Shown: piece after piece, positions 1 through 6,201 of the stretch
How the letters are laid out: the number at the start of each line of letters is the position of its first letter
How positions within the stretch are numbered: position 1 is the stretch's first letter
Source of the DNA: Clostridiales bacterium
GTDB taxonomy: Bacteria; Bacillota; Clostridia; Lachnospirales; Lachnospiraceae
Direction: 5' to 3'
Assembly (NCBI GenBank): GCA_029267975.1
Contig: JAJUHH010000126.1
Coordinates: forward strand, 1 to 7,840
DNA length: 7,840 nucleotides
Position numbers and translations under genes: made by a program
The notes under the pieces: generated by a model
The model's database searches: none
Told to the model about the DNA's origin: nothing
What the model saw: only the letters and a program-made list of their open reading frames with translations

Positions 1-1
1 A

Positions 2-61
2 AAAGATTTGGTGCCGGAAACGACATATCAATATCTTATAGAAAGATTCAGTGGTGAATAA
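2..61 (+). CDS. C-terminal end of an unidentified protein (5' part outside window)
   Basis: An open frame runs from the window edge to a TAA at 59-61 and encodes the 19 residues KDLVPETTYQYLIERFSGE. The mixed charged/aromatic composition looks like a helical end of a soluble enzyme. The stop is followed ten bases later by a strong hairpin, as expected at a gene end. The downstream context (Maf and GT2 glycosyltransferases on the same strand) makes a sugar-related or flagellar-glycosylation gene plausible, but nothing in 19 residues identifies it. The neighbouring frame stops at 55-57 and looks less protein-like. Confidence 0.55.
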   Translation, partial: KDLVPETTYQYLIERFSGE

Positions 62-70
62 GATATTTAT

Positions 71-120
71 ATAAGGTCTATGAACTCATTTTAAGCATAA
101 GAAAAGTTCATGGACCTTAT
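71..120 (+). terminator. Long hairpin after the upstream gene; possible terminator or attenuator
   Basis: The arms 71-86 (ATAAGGTCTATGAACT) and 105-120 (AGTTCATGGACCTTAT) pair over 16 positions with a single G-U wobble, around an 18-base loop that can itself form a short A/U stem. It starts ten bases after the preceding stop codon. No T run follows (the next bases are GGTAATTGTAA), so it is not a textbook intrinsic terminator. It could protect the 3' end, terminate weakly, or regulate read-through into the Maf gene at 168. The pairing is read directly; the function is inferred. Confidence 0.6.
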
Positions 121-167
121 GGTAATTGTAATTAGAATACCTTACGAATTGACTTTAAGGAGGTTGC

Positions 168-1838
168 ATGAGTACTGATATAAAAAATATTTTTGAAAAT
201 AACAAAAAACTTTTACTGGTGATGGATAAGGTAGTACATTACTTTCGTACCCAGAATTATGACAAGGCCTTGCGGTCTACCACCTATGTGATAGATACCA
301 TGAATTCTTATCTGGAAAGCTTGATCGTTCATGCGGATTACTTTAATCAGGAACAGATCATGATCGATCCGCAAGGTTTTATGAATATGTTAAGCGGAAT
401 ATTAGATGCACAGCAACAGAGAGATTATGTTCTGTTGGCAGATTTATATGAGATACAGCTGCTTCCTTTTTTTAACGGACTGCAGGAGTACATCATTGGC
501 CATGAGGAATTTGACTTTTCCTTTGAACATTATCAGAGTTCTCTGGAGCAGATTAAGAGGCATCATAGTTCTTTGGATGTGATGGCCAAAAAGACAAGCT
601 TCCCGGAAAATGGGGATATTGCAGCAGAATTTACCTCAAGTGGCTTTGTGACCCTGGCGGCCGATGAGCAAGGGAAAAAGTATTATCTGCATAGCAATCG
701 AACACCTTCAAGTGAGGCATTTCATCTAGCTTCTTCCTGGTATAAGGAGGGAAAAGAAACATATATTGTCTATGGACTGGGACTGGCTTATCATATTCAG
801 GAGCTGGCAGAACTGGATGAAGGGATAAAAATAGAAGTGTACGAGGGGAAGGCAGATATTATCCATATGGCCTGTGCTTATTCTGACCTTCGTTATATCC
901 TTCAGAATCCGGCTGTTACCTTGATTTATGATCCGGATTACTCCATGCTAATGAAGAGAATTGCAAACCTGTCCAGGGAAGAGGAGTTTGTGATACATTA
1001 CCCCTCCTTAAGACTGGTTACAGACCGTACAGCTCGAGAAAGACTTGAGGACTATTTTATCCAGTATAGTTCGATAAAAAATCAAAAACATATTTTAGAT
1101 AATAATTTTAAAAGTAATATTAAGCTTGGAGATGCTTCTATTGATGTACTGAAGAACGAATTTACAGGCAAGGATCTGTATATCGTCGCTGCCGGACCTT
1201 CCTTAGACCGAAATTTTCAATTACTAAAGGAGTTAAATGGGCGGGGGATTATCCTGGCAACAGGAACGGTATTTCGCAAGCTGATCAAGGCGGGAATAAC
1301 ACCGGATTATGTGATTGTTACAGATGCCAATAACAGAGTGTACCGTCAGGTCCGTGGTCTGGAGAACAGCCCTACGGCTATGTTATACCTGTCTACAGCC
1401 AATAAGCAGTTTGCTCATAATTATAAAGGAAGAAAATATATCATCTGTCAGGCCGGATACCGGCCTGCGGAGGAATATGCCGAAGAAAAAGGCTATCAGC
1501 TTTATCAGACAGGGGGGTCTGTAAGTACAACCGCTCTGGATATCGGAATTAGCTTTCGCTGCGCAAGGATCATATTCTTAGGCCTGGATCTGGCTTATAC
1601 CGATAATGCTGCTCACGCACTGGATACCTCCAGACGGGAGCTTCCCGGAACGGATGATCTGATAAAGGTTGTAGATATCCATGGGAATGATGTGTATACA
1701 ACAAAAGTATTAAATATCTATCGGAAGTGGATTGAAAACAGGATAAGGAATGTAAAGGGAATTCAATTCATAGATGCTACGGAAGGCGGTGCCAGAATCC
1801 AAGGTATGAGGATAGCAAAGCTCAGTGATCTGATATAA
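168..1838 (+). CDS. Maf-type (DUF115) motility-associated glycosyltransferase, full length
   Basis: This 556-residue protein is of the motility accessory factor family, cytoplasmic enzymes that attach nonulosonic acids (pseudaminic or legionaminic acid) to Ser/Thr of flagellin before export. Residues 1-140 are a helical N-terminal region and about 150-300 the Maf N-terminal alpha/beta domain (YIVYGLGLAYH near 199-209, EVYE 223-226, YDPDYS 254-259). Residues 335-480 are the DUF115/MptE-like catalytic domain. Its hallmarks are AAGPSLDRN (341-349, nucleotide-sugar binding loop), GITPDYVIVTDAN (376-388), TGGSVSTTALD (448-458) and FLGLDLAYT (470-478). The family ending ATEGGARIQGM is at 537-547. 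The ATG at 168 is set by AAGGAGG at 157-163, four bases upstream. A truncated paralogue lies at 5105. Automatic annotation may call it a 6-hydroxymethylpterin pyrophosphokinase because of fold similarity; the flagellar family is the better match. Donor and acceptor cannot be told from sequence. Confidence 0.88.
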   Translation: MSTDIKNIFENNKKLLLVMDKVVHYFRTQNYDKALRSTTYVIDTMNSYLESLIVHADYFNQEQIMIDPQGFMNMLSGILDAQQQRDYVLLADLYEIQLLPFFNGLQEYIIGHEEFDFSFEHYQSSLEQIKRHHSSLDVMAKKTSFPENGDIAAEFTSSGFVTLAADEQGKKYYLHSNRTPSSEAFHLASSWYKEGKETYIVYGLGLAYHIQELAELDEGIKIEVYEGKADIIHMACAYSDLRYILQNPAVTLIYDPDYSMLMKRIANLSREEEFVIHYPSLRLVTDRTARERLEDYFIQYSSIKNQKHILDNNFKSNIKLGDASIDVLKNEFTGKDLYIVAAGPSLDRNFQLLKELNGRGIILATGTVFRKLIKAGITPDYVIVTDANNRVYRQVRGLENSPTAMLYLSTANKQFAHNYKGRKYIICQAGYRPAEEYAEEKGYQLYQTGGSVSTTALDIGISFRCARIIFLGLDLAYTDNAAHALDTSRRELPGTDDLIKVVDIHGNDVYTTKVLNIYRKWIENRIRNVKGIQFIDATEGGARIQGMRIAKLSDLI

Positions 1839-1862
1839 ATCAGAAAATACTGCTTCTTCTCT

Positions 1863-1889
1863 TAAGGATATGCGAAATATTGTCGATAA
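1863..1889 (+). promoter_or_regulatory. Candidate sigma-28 (SigD/FliA-type) promoter for the secreted protein
   Basis: TAAGGATA (1863-1870), then exactly 11 bases, then GTCGATAA (1882-1889). The classical flagellar sigma-28 consensus is TAAAGTTT-N11-GCCGATAA. The -10 matches at 7 of 8 positions, the -35 at 5 of 8, and the spacing is exact. It lies about 105 bases before the ATG at 1993 and would give a 5' leader of roughly 95 bases. The match is seen; use by the flagellar sigma factor is inferred from the Maf context. Confidence 0.5.
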
Positions 1890-1902
1890 TATATTATATG
1901 TA

Positions 1903-1911
1903 TGGTATAAA
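1903..1911 (+). promoter_or_regulatory. Candidate extended -10 (sigma-A) promoter box
   Basis: TGGTATAAA fits an extended -10 (TGN followed by TATAAA). The only -35-like hexamer nearby, TTGTCG at 1880-1885, sits 20 bases upstream, which is too far, so the box would rely on the extended element. It lies in the A/T-rich gap before the secreted protein and overlaps the left arm of a short palindrome at 1908-1924. It may be a second, vegetative start site beside the sigma-28-like one. Confidence 0.35.
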
Positions 1912-1924
1912 TTATCATAATTTA
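1908..1924. promoter_or_regulatory. Small palindrome at the putative transcription start (operator-like)
   Basis: TAAATTA-TCA-TAATTTA is a perfect inverted repeat with 7-base arms. It begins inside the extended -10 box and covers the expected start point. The position would suit a repressor site, but the arms contain only A and T in an A/T-rich gap, so chance is a real alternative. Confidence 0.25.
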
Positions 1925-1980
1925 CTGCCAAAATTGGTAAATAAAACAAAAATAGCTAAGGGAGATCACTAGCATTGTTT

Positions 1981-1986
1981 GGAGGT
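1981..1986 (+). promoter_or_regulatory. Ribosome binding site that sets the start of the secreted protein
   Basis: GGAGGT lies six bases before the ATG at 1993. An in-frame TTG at 1975 would put this sequence inside the coding region and has no ribosome binding site at a normal distance. The ATG at 1993 also places the positively charged end of the signal peptide (MITKKR) at the N-terminus. Confidence 0.85.
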
Positions 1987-1992
1987 ACACAA

Positions 1993-4053
1993 ATGATTAC
2001 AAAAAAGCGTGCAATACAATTGGTCCTGATGCTGGCACTGGTGGTGCTTGGGATTGGCGGTAGCCGCAGTCAAACAGCTTATGCCGCATCCGCAGTCAAA
2101 ATCTGTGCAGTTTCCTATATTGATGAGAGTATTCTTGTCATAACCAATGGAAATTCAAAGATCTATTATGCAACAGAATCAGATGCATCCAGGAATAACT
2201 GGGAGGTTATTGAGGTAGGTACTGGGGAAAAGGTGGTGGCCATCGATATTTCCTGGTTGTCAGCCAGCACGGATAATATTTTAAAGATAAAAGGCGACGC
2301 AGATTCTACCCAAAGTCGTGTTACAGTCAAGAAAATCCCTCAAAAGCTTGAGGTTTCCATTGATTATAGTAGTATGGAATCCCTGGCACCCAATGCTACC
2401 ATTGGTCAACTGCTAAATATTATGGCTACGGAAGGTGATGGCAATTACCCCATTAACTTTCAGGATCTGGAATGGAAAAAAGGGGATAGAGGGCGCTGGC
2501 TGGATACCAGTCTCTTAACCAGAGAGCTGCTGGAAAGCTATCAGGCAAAAGGAATCTACCTGTATTTTCGTATTAAGCCTGTTGACGCAGTGATTACAGC
2601 GAATGTAGATATATCTAGCCTGGTGAGTACCTTTGCTTATACCAAGGCAGATCTAGGCATTGACAGCTTAACAATAACAAAGTATCCTGACGGTACTGAA
2701 GGAAGACGGGCCAGCAAGGAAGTTAAATTAAAGATTGTCAAGAAAGCTGTCCTGCCGGTAACCGGTGTTGATGGTTCTAAGTTTACCGTTTCCATGAAGT
2801 ACGGGCAGGAATACAGAGTCTCCGTTAATAACGGTGCTTTCAGTCAATGGAAGAAGATCACAGACCGCTCTGTGAAGGAAGTATCCCTGAATACCATCGT
2901 CAATGATTCCTCCATGGATGGTGTAACCTCCGGCAAAGAGTTCTTGCCTATGACCATAGAAGTAAGACAATATGCTACCTCTAAGGCAGCGGCTTCCAAG
3001 GCCAATACCATTTCTTTGGATAAGCAAAGAAGTATAGGGGATATTATTCTGGGTGAAGTACCGGCCGGTGCAGATGCGACCAATAAAAACATCTATATTA
3101 CCTATAATGGTTCCAAGGACTTTAGTATTACCATCCCTTCAGCATCCGATACGACTCCATATGAATATACTGTTGTAAAAGATGGAGCAAGTTTTGATCT
3201 GAACCGTGCTAGCTGGACAGCGATTACCAAGAATACCACTGTGAAAGTTATATCCTCCAAGGCACCGGATTTAAGTAAGGTTTACATAAGAATGAAGGAG
3301 ATCAAATATAAAGCAGCAAGCAGCAGCAAGCCGGCAGTAGCCTTTGCACTTGCATCCAGCTGCAAGAGCTTTGAGGTAAAATATCCCGGAGCACCGACCA
3401 CAACAAAAGAAACCAAGGTATTTACCAAGGGTGGATATTCCGGTGATATTGTCATTCATTATGAGCTGAATGTGAGCGGAAAGCTTCCTTTTGAGACGGG
3501 AGTTGATTTGGTGAAGCTTGGAACCCAAGAGGTACCCTTTACCTTTACAACAACTGCCACAGGAACCTTAGATCCCAATATCGTCTATACACTGGATATT
3601 ACCATAAGTGCATCGACTCTGGAGGGAATGCAGAACTGTACTGCAAGGGCATTGTATGTTTACTTTAAGAATGGTTCTGTGGACAAGACCTCTGTCAAAC
3701 TTACCATTAAGAGCCCTACAGCAGCATCATCCTTAAGTGCTACCATCAAGCAGGGTAGCAATGTCGGAACCACAGCCTTTGACGTGATTACCCCGAAGGC
3801 GGCTACAAGTAAGTTTGTTTACTTTATCAGCCCTTCCGTGGTTACCGGTGTGAATAAGGAAGATACGGTTGATAACGTTGCTGTGAAAGCGGCTGCGGTC
3901 TCTCCTGTGAATAATGTTATTGATAAAAGCGTTGATAATATAGTGGTTACTGCCAACCAATACATCACCATCTTTGAGGTGGATGCTGGCAACCATGTAT
4001 TAAAGTATAAGAGCTATCAGATTGATGCTGCAAAAATCAAACAAGCACCATAA
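1993..4053 (+). CDS. Sec-exported Ser/Thr-rich repeat protein, function unknown
   Basis: I do not recognise the family. The 686-residue product begins with a clear Sec signal peptide: MITKKR, a hydrophobic stretch at about 9-22, and a signal peptidase I site AYA (29-31) before ASAVK. No lipobox, LPxTG sorting signal, SLH domain or C-terminal membrane anchor is visible, so it is probably released or held non-covalently. The mature part looks all-beta, in loosely repeated units. Segments such as YRVSVNNGAFSQWKKIT (274-290), YEYTVVKDGAS with SWTAIT (390-411) and FVYFISPSVV (608-617) resemble one another. They alternate with strands of the form YLYFRIK (189-195), VYIRMKEIKY (430-439) and LYVYFKN (554-560). 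Ser/Thr-rich patches (468-476, 517-526, 574-584) could carry glycans. Only three cysteines are visible in the mature part. It sits between a Maf gene and a GT2 gene, behind a sigma-28-like promoter. A role as surface, S-layer-like, flagellum-associated or glycosylated secreted protein is inference. Confidence 0.8.
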   Translation: MITKKRAIQLVLMLALVVLGIGGSRSQTAYAASAVKICAVSYIDESILVITNGNSKIYYATESDASRNNWEVIEVGTGEKVVAIDISWLSASTDNILKIKGDADSTQSRVTVKKIPQKLEVSIDYSSMESLAPNATIGQLLNIMATEGDGNYPINFQDLEWKKGDRGRWLDTSLLTRELLESYQAKGIYLYFRIKPVDAVITANVDISSLVSTFAYTKADLGIDSLTITKYPDGTEGRRASKEVKLKIVKKAVLPVTGVDGSKFTVSMKYGQEYRVSVNNGAFSQWKKITDRSVKEVSLNTIVNDSSMDGVTSGKEFLPMTIEVRQYATSKAAASKANTISLDKQRSIGDIILGEVPAGADATNKNIYITYNGSKDFSITIPSASDTTPYEYTVVKDGASFDLNRASWTAITKNTTVKVISSKAPDLSKVYIRMKEIKYKAASSSKPAVAFALASSCKSFEVKYPGAPTTTKETKVFTKGGYSGDIVIHYELNVSGKLPFETGVDLVKLGTQEVPFTFTTTATGTLDPNIVYTLDITISASTLEGMQNCTARALYVYFKNGSVDKTSVKLTIKSPTAASSLSATIKQGSNVGTTAFDVITPKAATSKFVYFISPSVVTGVNKEDTVDNVAVKAAAVSPVNNVIDKSVDNIVVTANQYITIFEVDAGNHVLKYKSYQIDAAKIKQAP

Positions 4054-4068
4054 GGTTAGGAGCATAAA

Positions 4069-5097
4069 ATGATCACCATCAGTGTCTGCATGATTGTTAA
4101 GAATGAGGAAAAGGTATTAGCACGATGCTTAGACAGTCTGCAAGGATTGGCAGATGAGATTATCGTTGTGGATACCGGTTCAACAGATAATACTAAACAG
4201 ATAGCAGCAAGGTATACGGATAAAATCTACGACTTTGCCTGGGATCATGATTTTTCAGCAGCACGCAACTACTCCTTTTCCAAAGCTACCATGGATTACA
4301 TCTATGTGGCAGATGCGGATGAAGTAATTGATGATCAAAACCGGAGGCGATTCCTGCTTTTGAAGCAGGAACTGCTTCCGGAGATCGAGATCGTTCAGAT
4401 GAAATATGTCAATCAGCTGGCCTTTAATACCACCTATAACTTTGATAAGGAATATCGCCCGAAGCTCTATAAGCGTGTCCGAAACTTTATCTGGGTCGAT
4501 CCGATTCATGAAAGTGTCCTCCTGTCTCCGGTGGTATATGACAGTGACATTGAGATCATGCATCTTCCCACCTCGAACCATGCGGGCAGGGATTTTGATA
4601 CCTTCAAGCGGGTGCTGCAAAAAAACGGCAGCTTATCGCCTAAACTTTATGCTATGTATGCAAGAGAGCTGTATATTGCGGGAGAAGAGAAGGACTTTCT
4701 GGAAGCCTATGATTACTTCCGCCACTTTGCCGAAGAGGAAAACTGCAGTGAACGTGAACGTAAAATTTATGAGTGCATATTAACGAGATGCGCTCGTTTA
4801 ACCAATAATATCCCTGAATTTATCAAGTACAGCCTGCATAATATTGCCGATGGTAAGGGCAGTGCCGAAGTCTGCTATGAGCTTGGGGAATATTATAAGG
4901 AACAGAAGGATTATAAGGAAGCCATTATTTGGTATTATAATGCAGCTTATGAAACAGAATGCGAGTTGAATATCCATTACGCAGGAGATTACCCGCTGAA
5001 GCAATTGGCAGAATGTTACCATATGCTGGGTAACGCAGAGCAGGAGCAAGCCTTCAGGTCATATTATGAGTCCTGGAGTGTAGAGGATAAGGAGTGA
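4069..5097 (+). CDS. Family 2 glycosyltransferase with C-terminal TPR-like region
   Basis: A 342-residue cytoplasmic GT-A glycosyltransferase of the kind often paired with peptide or protein glycosylation (SunS-like GT2). The N-terminus ISVCMIVKNEE (4-14) and VVDTGSTDNT (33-42) form the nucleotide-sugar binding part. ADADE (81-85) holds the metal-binding DxD. FSAARNYS (62-69) and DPIHESV (144-150) are typical of this subgroup. From about 190 on the protein is helical, with TPR-like signatures (SAEVCYELGEYYKEQKDYKE, 265-284; LKQLAECYHMLGNAEQEQAF, 310-329), suggesting a protein-binding tail. AGGAG at 4058-4062 is six bases before the ATG. The gene starts 15 bases after the secreted protein and ends seven bases before the Maf paralogue, so the three are almost certainly cotranscribed. 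The donor sugar is unknown. Confidence 0.88.
   Translation: MITISVCMIVKNEEKVLARCLDSLQGLADEIIVVDTGSTDNTKQIAARYTDKIYDFAWDHDFSAARNYSFSKATMDYIYVADADEVIDDQNRRRFLLLKQELLPEIEIVQMKYVNQLAFNTTYNFDKEYRPKLYKRVRNFIWVDPIHESVLLSPVVYDSDIEIMHLPTSNHAGRDFDTFKRVLQKNGSLSPKLYAMYARELYIAGEEKDFLEAYDYFRHFAEEENCSERERKIYECILTRCARLTNNIPEFIKYSLHNIADGKGSAEVCYELGEYYKEQKDYKEAIIWYYNAAYETECELNIHYAGDYPLKQLAECYHMLGNAEQEQAFRSYYESWSVEDKE
5089..5094 (+). promoter_or_regulatory. Ribosome binding site supporting a TTG start
   Basis: AAGGAG overlaps the last codons of the GT2 gene and sits ten bases before TTG at 5105, a slightly long spacing. No in-frame ATG lies nearby. The product MTQNIRSIFEHN lines up with MSTDIKNIFENN of the full-length paralogue, so TTG is the likely start and translation may be coupled to the upstream gene. 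Confidence 0.7.
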
Positions 5098-5104
5098 TCA
5101 TACC

Positions 5105-6019
5105 TTGACACAGAACATCAGAAGCATCTTCGAACATAATATCAGACTGTTAGGTGATATGGATAAGGCAGTCTATTACTTTCGCAGGCAGCAGTGCGAC
5201 CAGGCACTGTCACTTTTGGCAGCTTCCATAGATGAGATAAAGCAGATGATTGAAGCGATCATCTCTAATCAAGAGTATTTCCATCTGGTTGATACCAATT
5301 CCATGCTGGAGATGTTCTCAGGAATCATTGAGGCCATGAAGAATAATGACTTCATCCTTCTTGCCGATCTTCTGGAGCTGCAGCTGATTAATTTTTTAAT
5401 CGGTGTTCAGGAACTGATTATGAGCAAAGAAGAGATTGAGTTTGATGAAGATAACTTTAATGAGAACCTACAGCAATTGCTGGAGCGGGGAGAGGGTTTT
5501 ACCCAGGAACTGACAGAGCCCATTAATACTACGCAGCTTTTGGATAGCGGCTATCGTGTTGAGTTCTCCTCCTGTGGCCGTATGACTCTGGCAGCTGAGA
5601 ATGAGGGTTCCAAATTCTATTTTCATACCAACAGTAAGATACAATCGGAGGCTTTCCAGTTGGCCAAGCATTGGTATAGTTCCAATATATCCACCTACAT
5701 TATCTATGGCTTTGGTATGGGCTATCACTTAAGTGAGCTGCGTGCCCTGGCTCCCAATGCAAAGCTTGAGGTTTATGAAACAGATCTGAATGTCATTCGG
5801 CTGGCCTGTGCATTTGCAGATGTAAAAGGGCTGCTTACGGATGATAAGATGCGTATTATCTATGATCCGGAATTTAGTCGTCTGTCAGAGCGGATTAACA
5901 ACCGAAAGAATAAGGAGAGATTGGTTGTGCATCATCCCTCCTATCGTAATATCAAAAATCCCATCGGCAGGACCCTGCTTGAAAAAACAGGTACCCTTGA
6001 CCGGTCTATCTACCTATGA
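5105..6019 (+). CDS. Truncated Maf (DUF115) paralogue: N-terminal half only
   Basis: The 304 residues align with the first ~295 of the full Maf at 168 without large gaps. Shared landmarks are IFE-N (8-12), MDK-V-YYFR (19-27), FSGI near 71, LLADL (85-89), FSS.GRMTLAA (154-164), YIIYGFGMGYH (198-208), EVYE (222-225) and YDPEFS (253-258). Similarity stops at about residue 294 (base ~5987). The last ten codons are unrelated, and the whole catalytic part (AAGPSL loop, GGSV and GLDLAYT motifs, EGG ending) is missing. By itself it should not be an active transferase. It is either a decaying pseudogene after a deletion or a retained N-terminal domain with a binding role. The upstream reading frame is intact with no internal stops, which fits a recent event or continued use. 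The TTG start is shared with the paralogue's N-terminal alignment. It is the last gene of the + strand operon. Confidence 0.8.
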   Translation: MTQNIRSIFEHNIRLLGDMDKAVYYFRRQQCDQALSLLAASIDEIKQMIEAIISNQEYFHLVDTNSMLEMFSGIIEAMKNNDFILLADLLELQLINFLIGVQELIMSKEEIEFDEDNFNENLQQLLERGEGFTQELTEPINTTQLLDSGYRVEFSSCGRMTLAAENEGSKFYFHTNSKIQSEAFQLAKHWYSSNISTYIIYGFGMGYHLSELRALAPNAKLEVYETDLNVIRLACAFADVKGLLTDDKMRIIYDPEFSRLSERINNRKNKERLVVHHPSYRNIKNPIGRTLLEKTGTLDRSIYL

Positions 6020-6032
6020 GATTTTGAAATAA
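5988..6032 (+). pseudogene. Possible out-of-frame 3' remnant of a lost gene
   Basis: Directly after the A6 run (5982-5987) and the end of Maf similarity, the +1 frame reads QVPLTGLSTYEILK and stops at 6030-6032, one base before the hairpin at 6034. In this island the upstream gene also ends just before a hairpin. The in-frame stop of the truncated Maf, by contrast, comes earlier at 6017-6019. This suggests that 5988-6032 is the true end of another gene, or of a lost 3' part, joined here by deletion. The tail matches nothing I can name. Confidence 0.3.
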
Positions 6033-6033
6033 T

Positions 6034-6067
6034 TAACAGCGGACATATTGATTCATGTCCGCTGTTA
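6034..6067. terminator. Perfect 13-bp hairpin at the end of the glycosylation operon
   Basis: TAACAGCGGACAT (6034-6046) pairs perfectly with ATGTCCGCTGTTA (6055-6067) around the 8-base loop ATTGATTC. It begins 15 bases after the stop of the truncated Maf gene. The + strand lacks a T run (TGGCATAATATGG follows). The - strand reads ATTATTTC after the stem, also poor. Termination or 3'-end protection is likely from its position but not textbook. Confidence 0.6.
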
Positions 6068-6090
6068 TGGCATAATATGGATAAGAAGGT

Positions 6091-6118
6091 AAAGTCACTA
6101 ATATTTAGTGGCTTTTGT
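6091..6118 (+). terminator. Likely rho-independent terminator
   Basis: AAAGTCACTAA (6091-6101) and TTAGTGGCTTT (6105-6115) form an 11-position stem with one G-U wobble and a TAT loop. The 3' arm runs into TTTTGT. A-rich 5' and T-rich 3' flanks fit an intrinsic terminator, here the second of two tandem hairpins after the island and before the signal peptidase gene. It is A/U-rich, so moderate strength is expected. The T run is short. Confidence 0.55.
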
Positions 6119-6188
6119 CGCATATCCAGCATTATTTTGTCTACAATATAGCTAATCAAAGTTGACTTGGCTTGAACGGTGACTTGGA

Positions 6189-6194
6189 AGGAGG
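6189..6194 (+). promoter_or_regulatory. Ribosome binding site that sets the start of the LspA-family gene
   Basis: AGGAGG lies seven bases before ATG at 6202. The ATG at 6196 is only one base away and the TTG at 6172 lies upstream of the site, so both are poor choices. Starting at 6202 puts the first membrane segment (MIYILIVLGIVLG) right at the N-terminus, as in this family. Confidence 0.8.
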
Positions 6195-6201
6195 AATGGT
6201 T

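Noticed and set aside
110..138. A sigma-A promoter with TAGAAT (133-138) before the Maf gene
   Set aside because: The -35 (TGGACC, inside the hairpin arm) matches only partly and at 16 bases; too weak to list as a feature.
168..1838. 6-hydroxymethylpterin pyrophosphokinase (MptE) function
   Set aside because: The DUF115 core is shared with MptE, but length, N-terminal domain, paralogue and glycosyltransferase neighbours all fit the flagellar Maf family.
1710..1949. A 79-codon - strand frame over the end of the Maf gene and the following gap
   Set aside because: It is mostly antisense to conserved Maf codons, with no recognisable motif and no good ribosome binding site.
1975..1992. TTG at 1975 as start of the secreted protein
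   Set aside because: It would place the ribosome binding site GGAGGT inside the coding region and add MFGGTQ ahead of a normal signal peptide; the ATG at 1993 has ideal spacing.
2728..3996. Several 80-100 codon - strand frames within the secreted protein gene
   Set aside because: They are antisense to a gene with signal peptide and ribosome binding site, have unlikely composition and no start signals.
4406..4783. A 125-codon + strand frame inside the GT2 gene
   Set aside because: It is out of frame with a clearly conserved glycosyltransferase, is rich in Cys, Arg and Met, and has no ribosome binding site: a shadow frame.
6034..6116. Attachment site, tRNA or mobile-element end in the two adjacent inverted repeats
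   Set aside because: The two hairpins are unrelated to each other, no flanking direct repeat, integrase or tRNA-like cloverleaf is seen, and position after a stop codon suits termination.
6162..6167. TTGACT as a -35 box for the LspA-family gene
   Set aside because: The matching -10 position would fall within or beyond the ribosome binding site and start codon; no acceptable TATAAT-like box is at 16-18 bases.
6172..6201. TTG at 6172 or ATG at 6196 as start of the LspA-family protein
   Set aside because: The first lies before the AGGAGG site and the second is one base after it; only ATG at 6202 has proper spacing.
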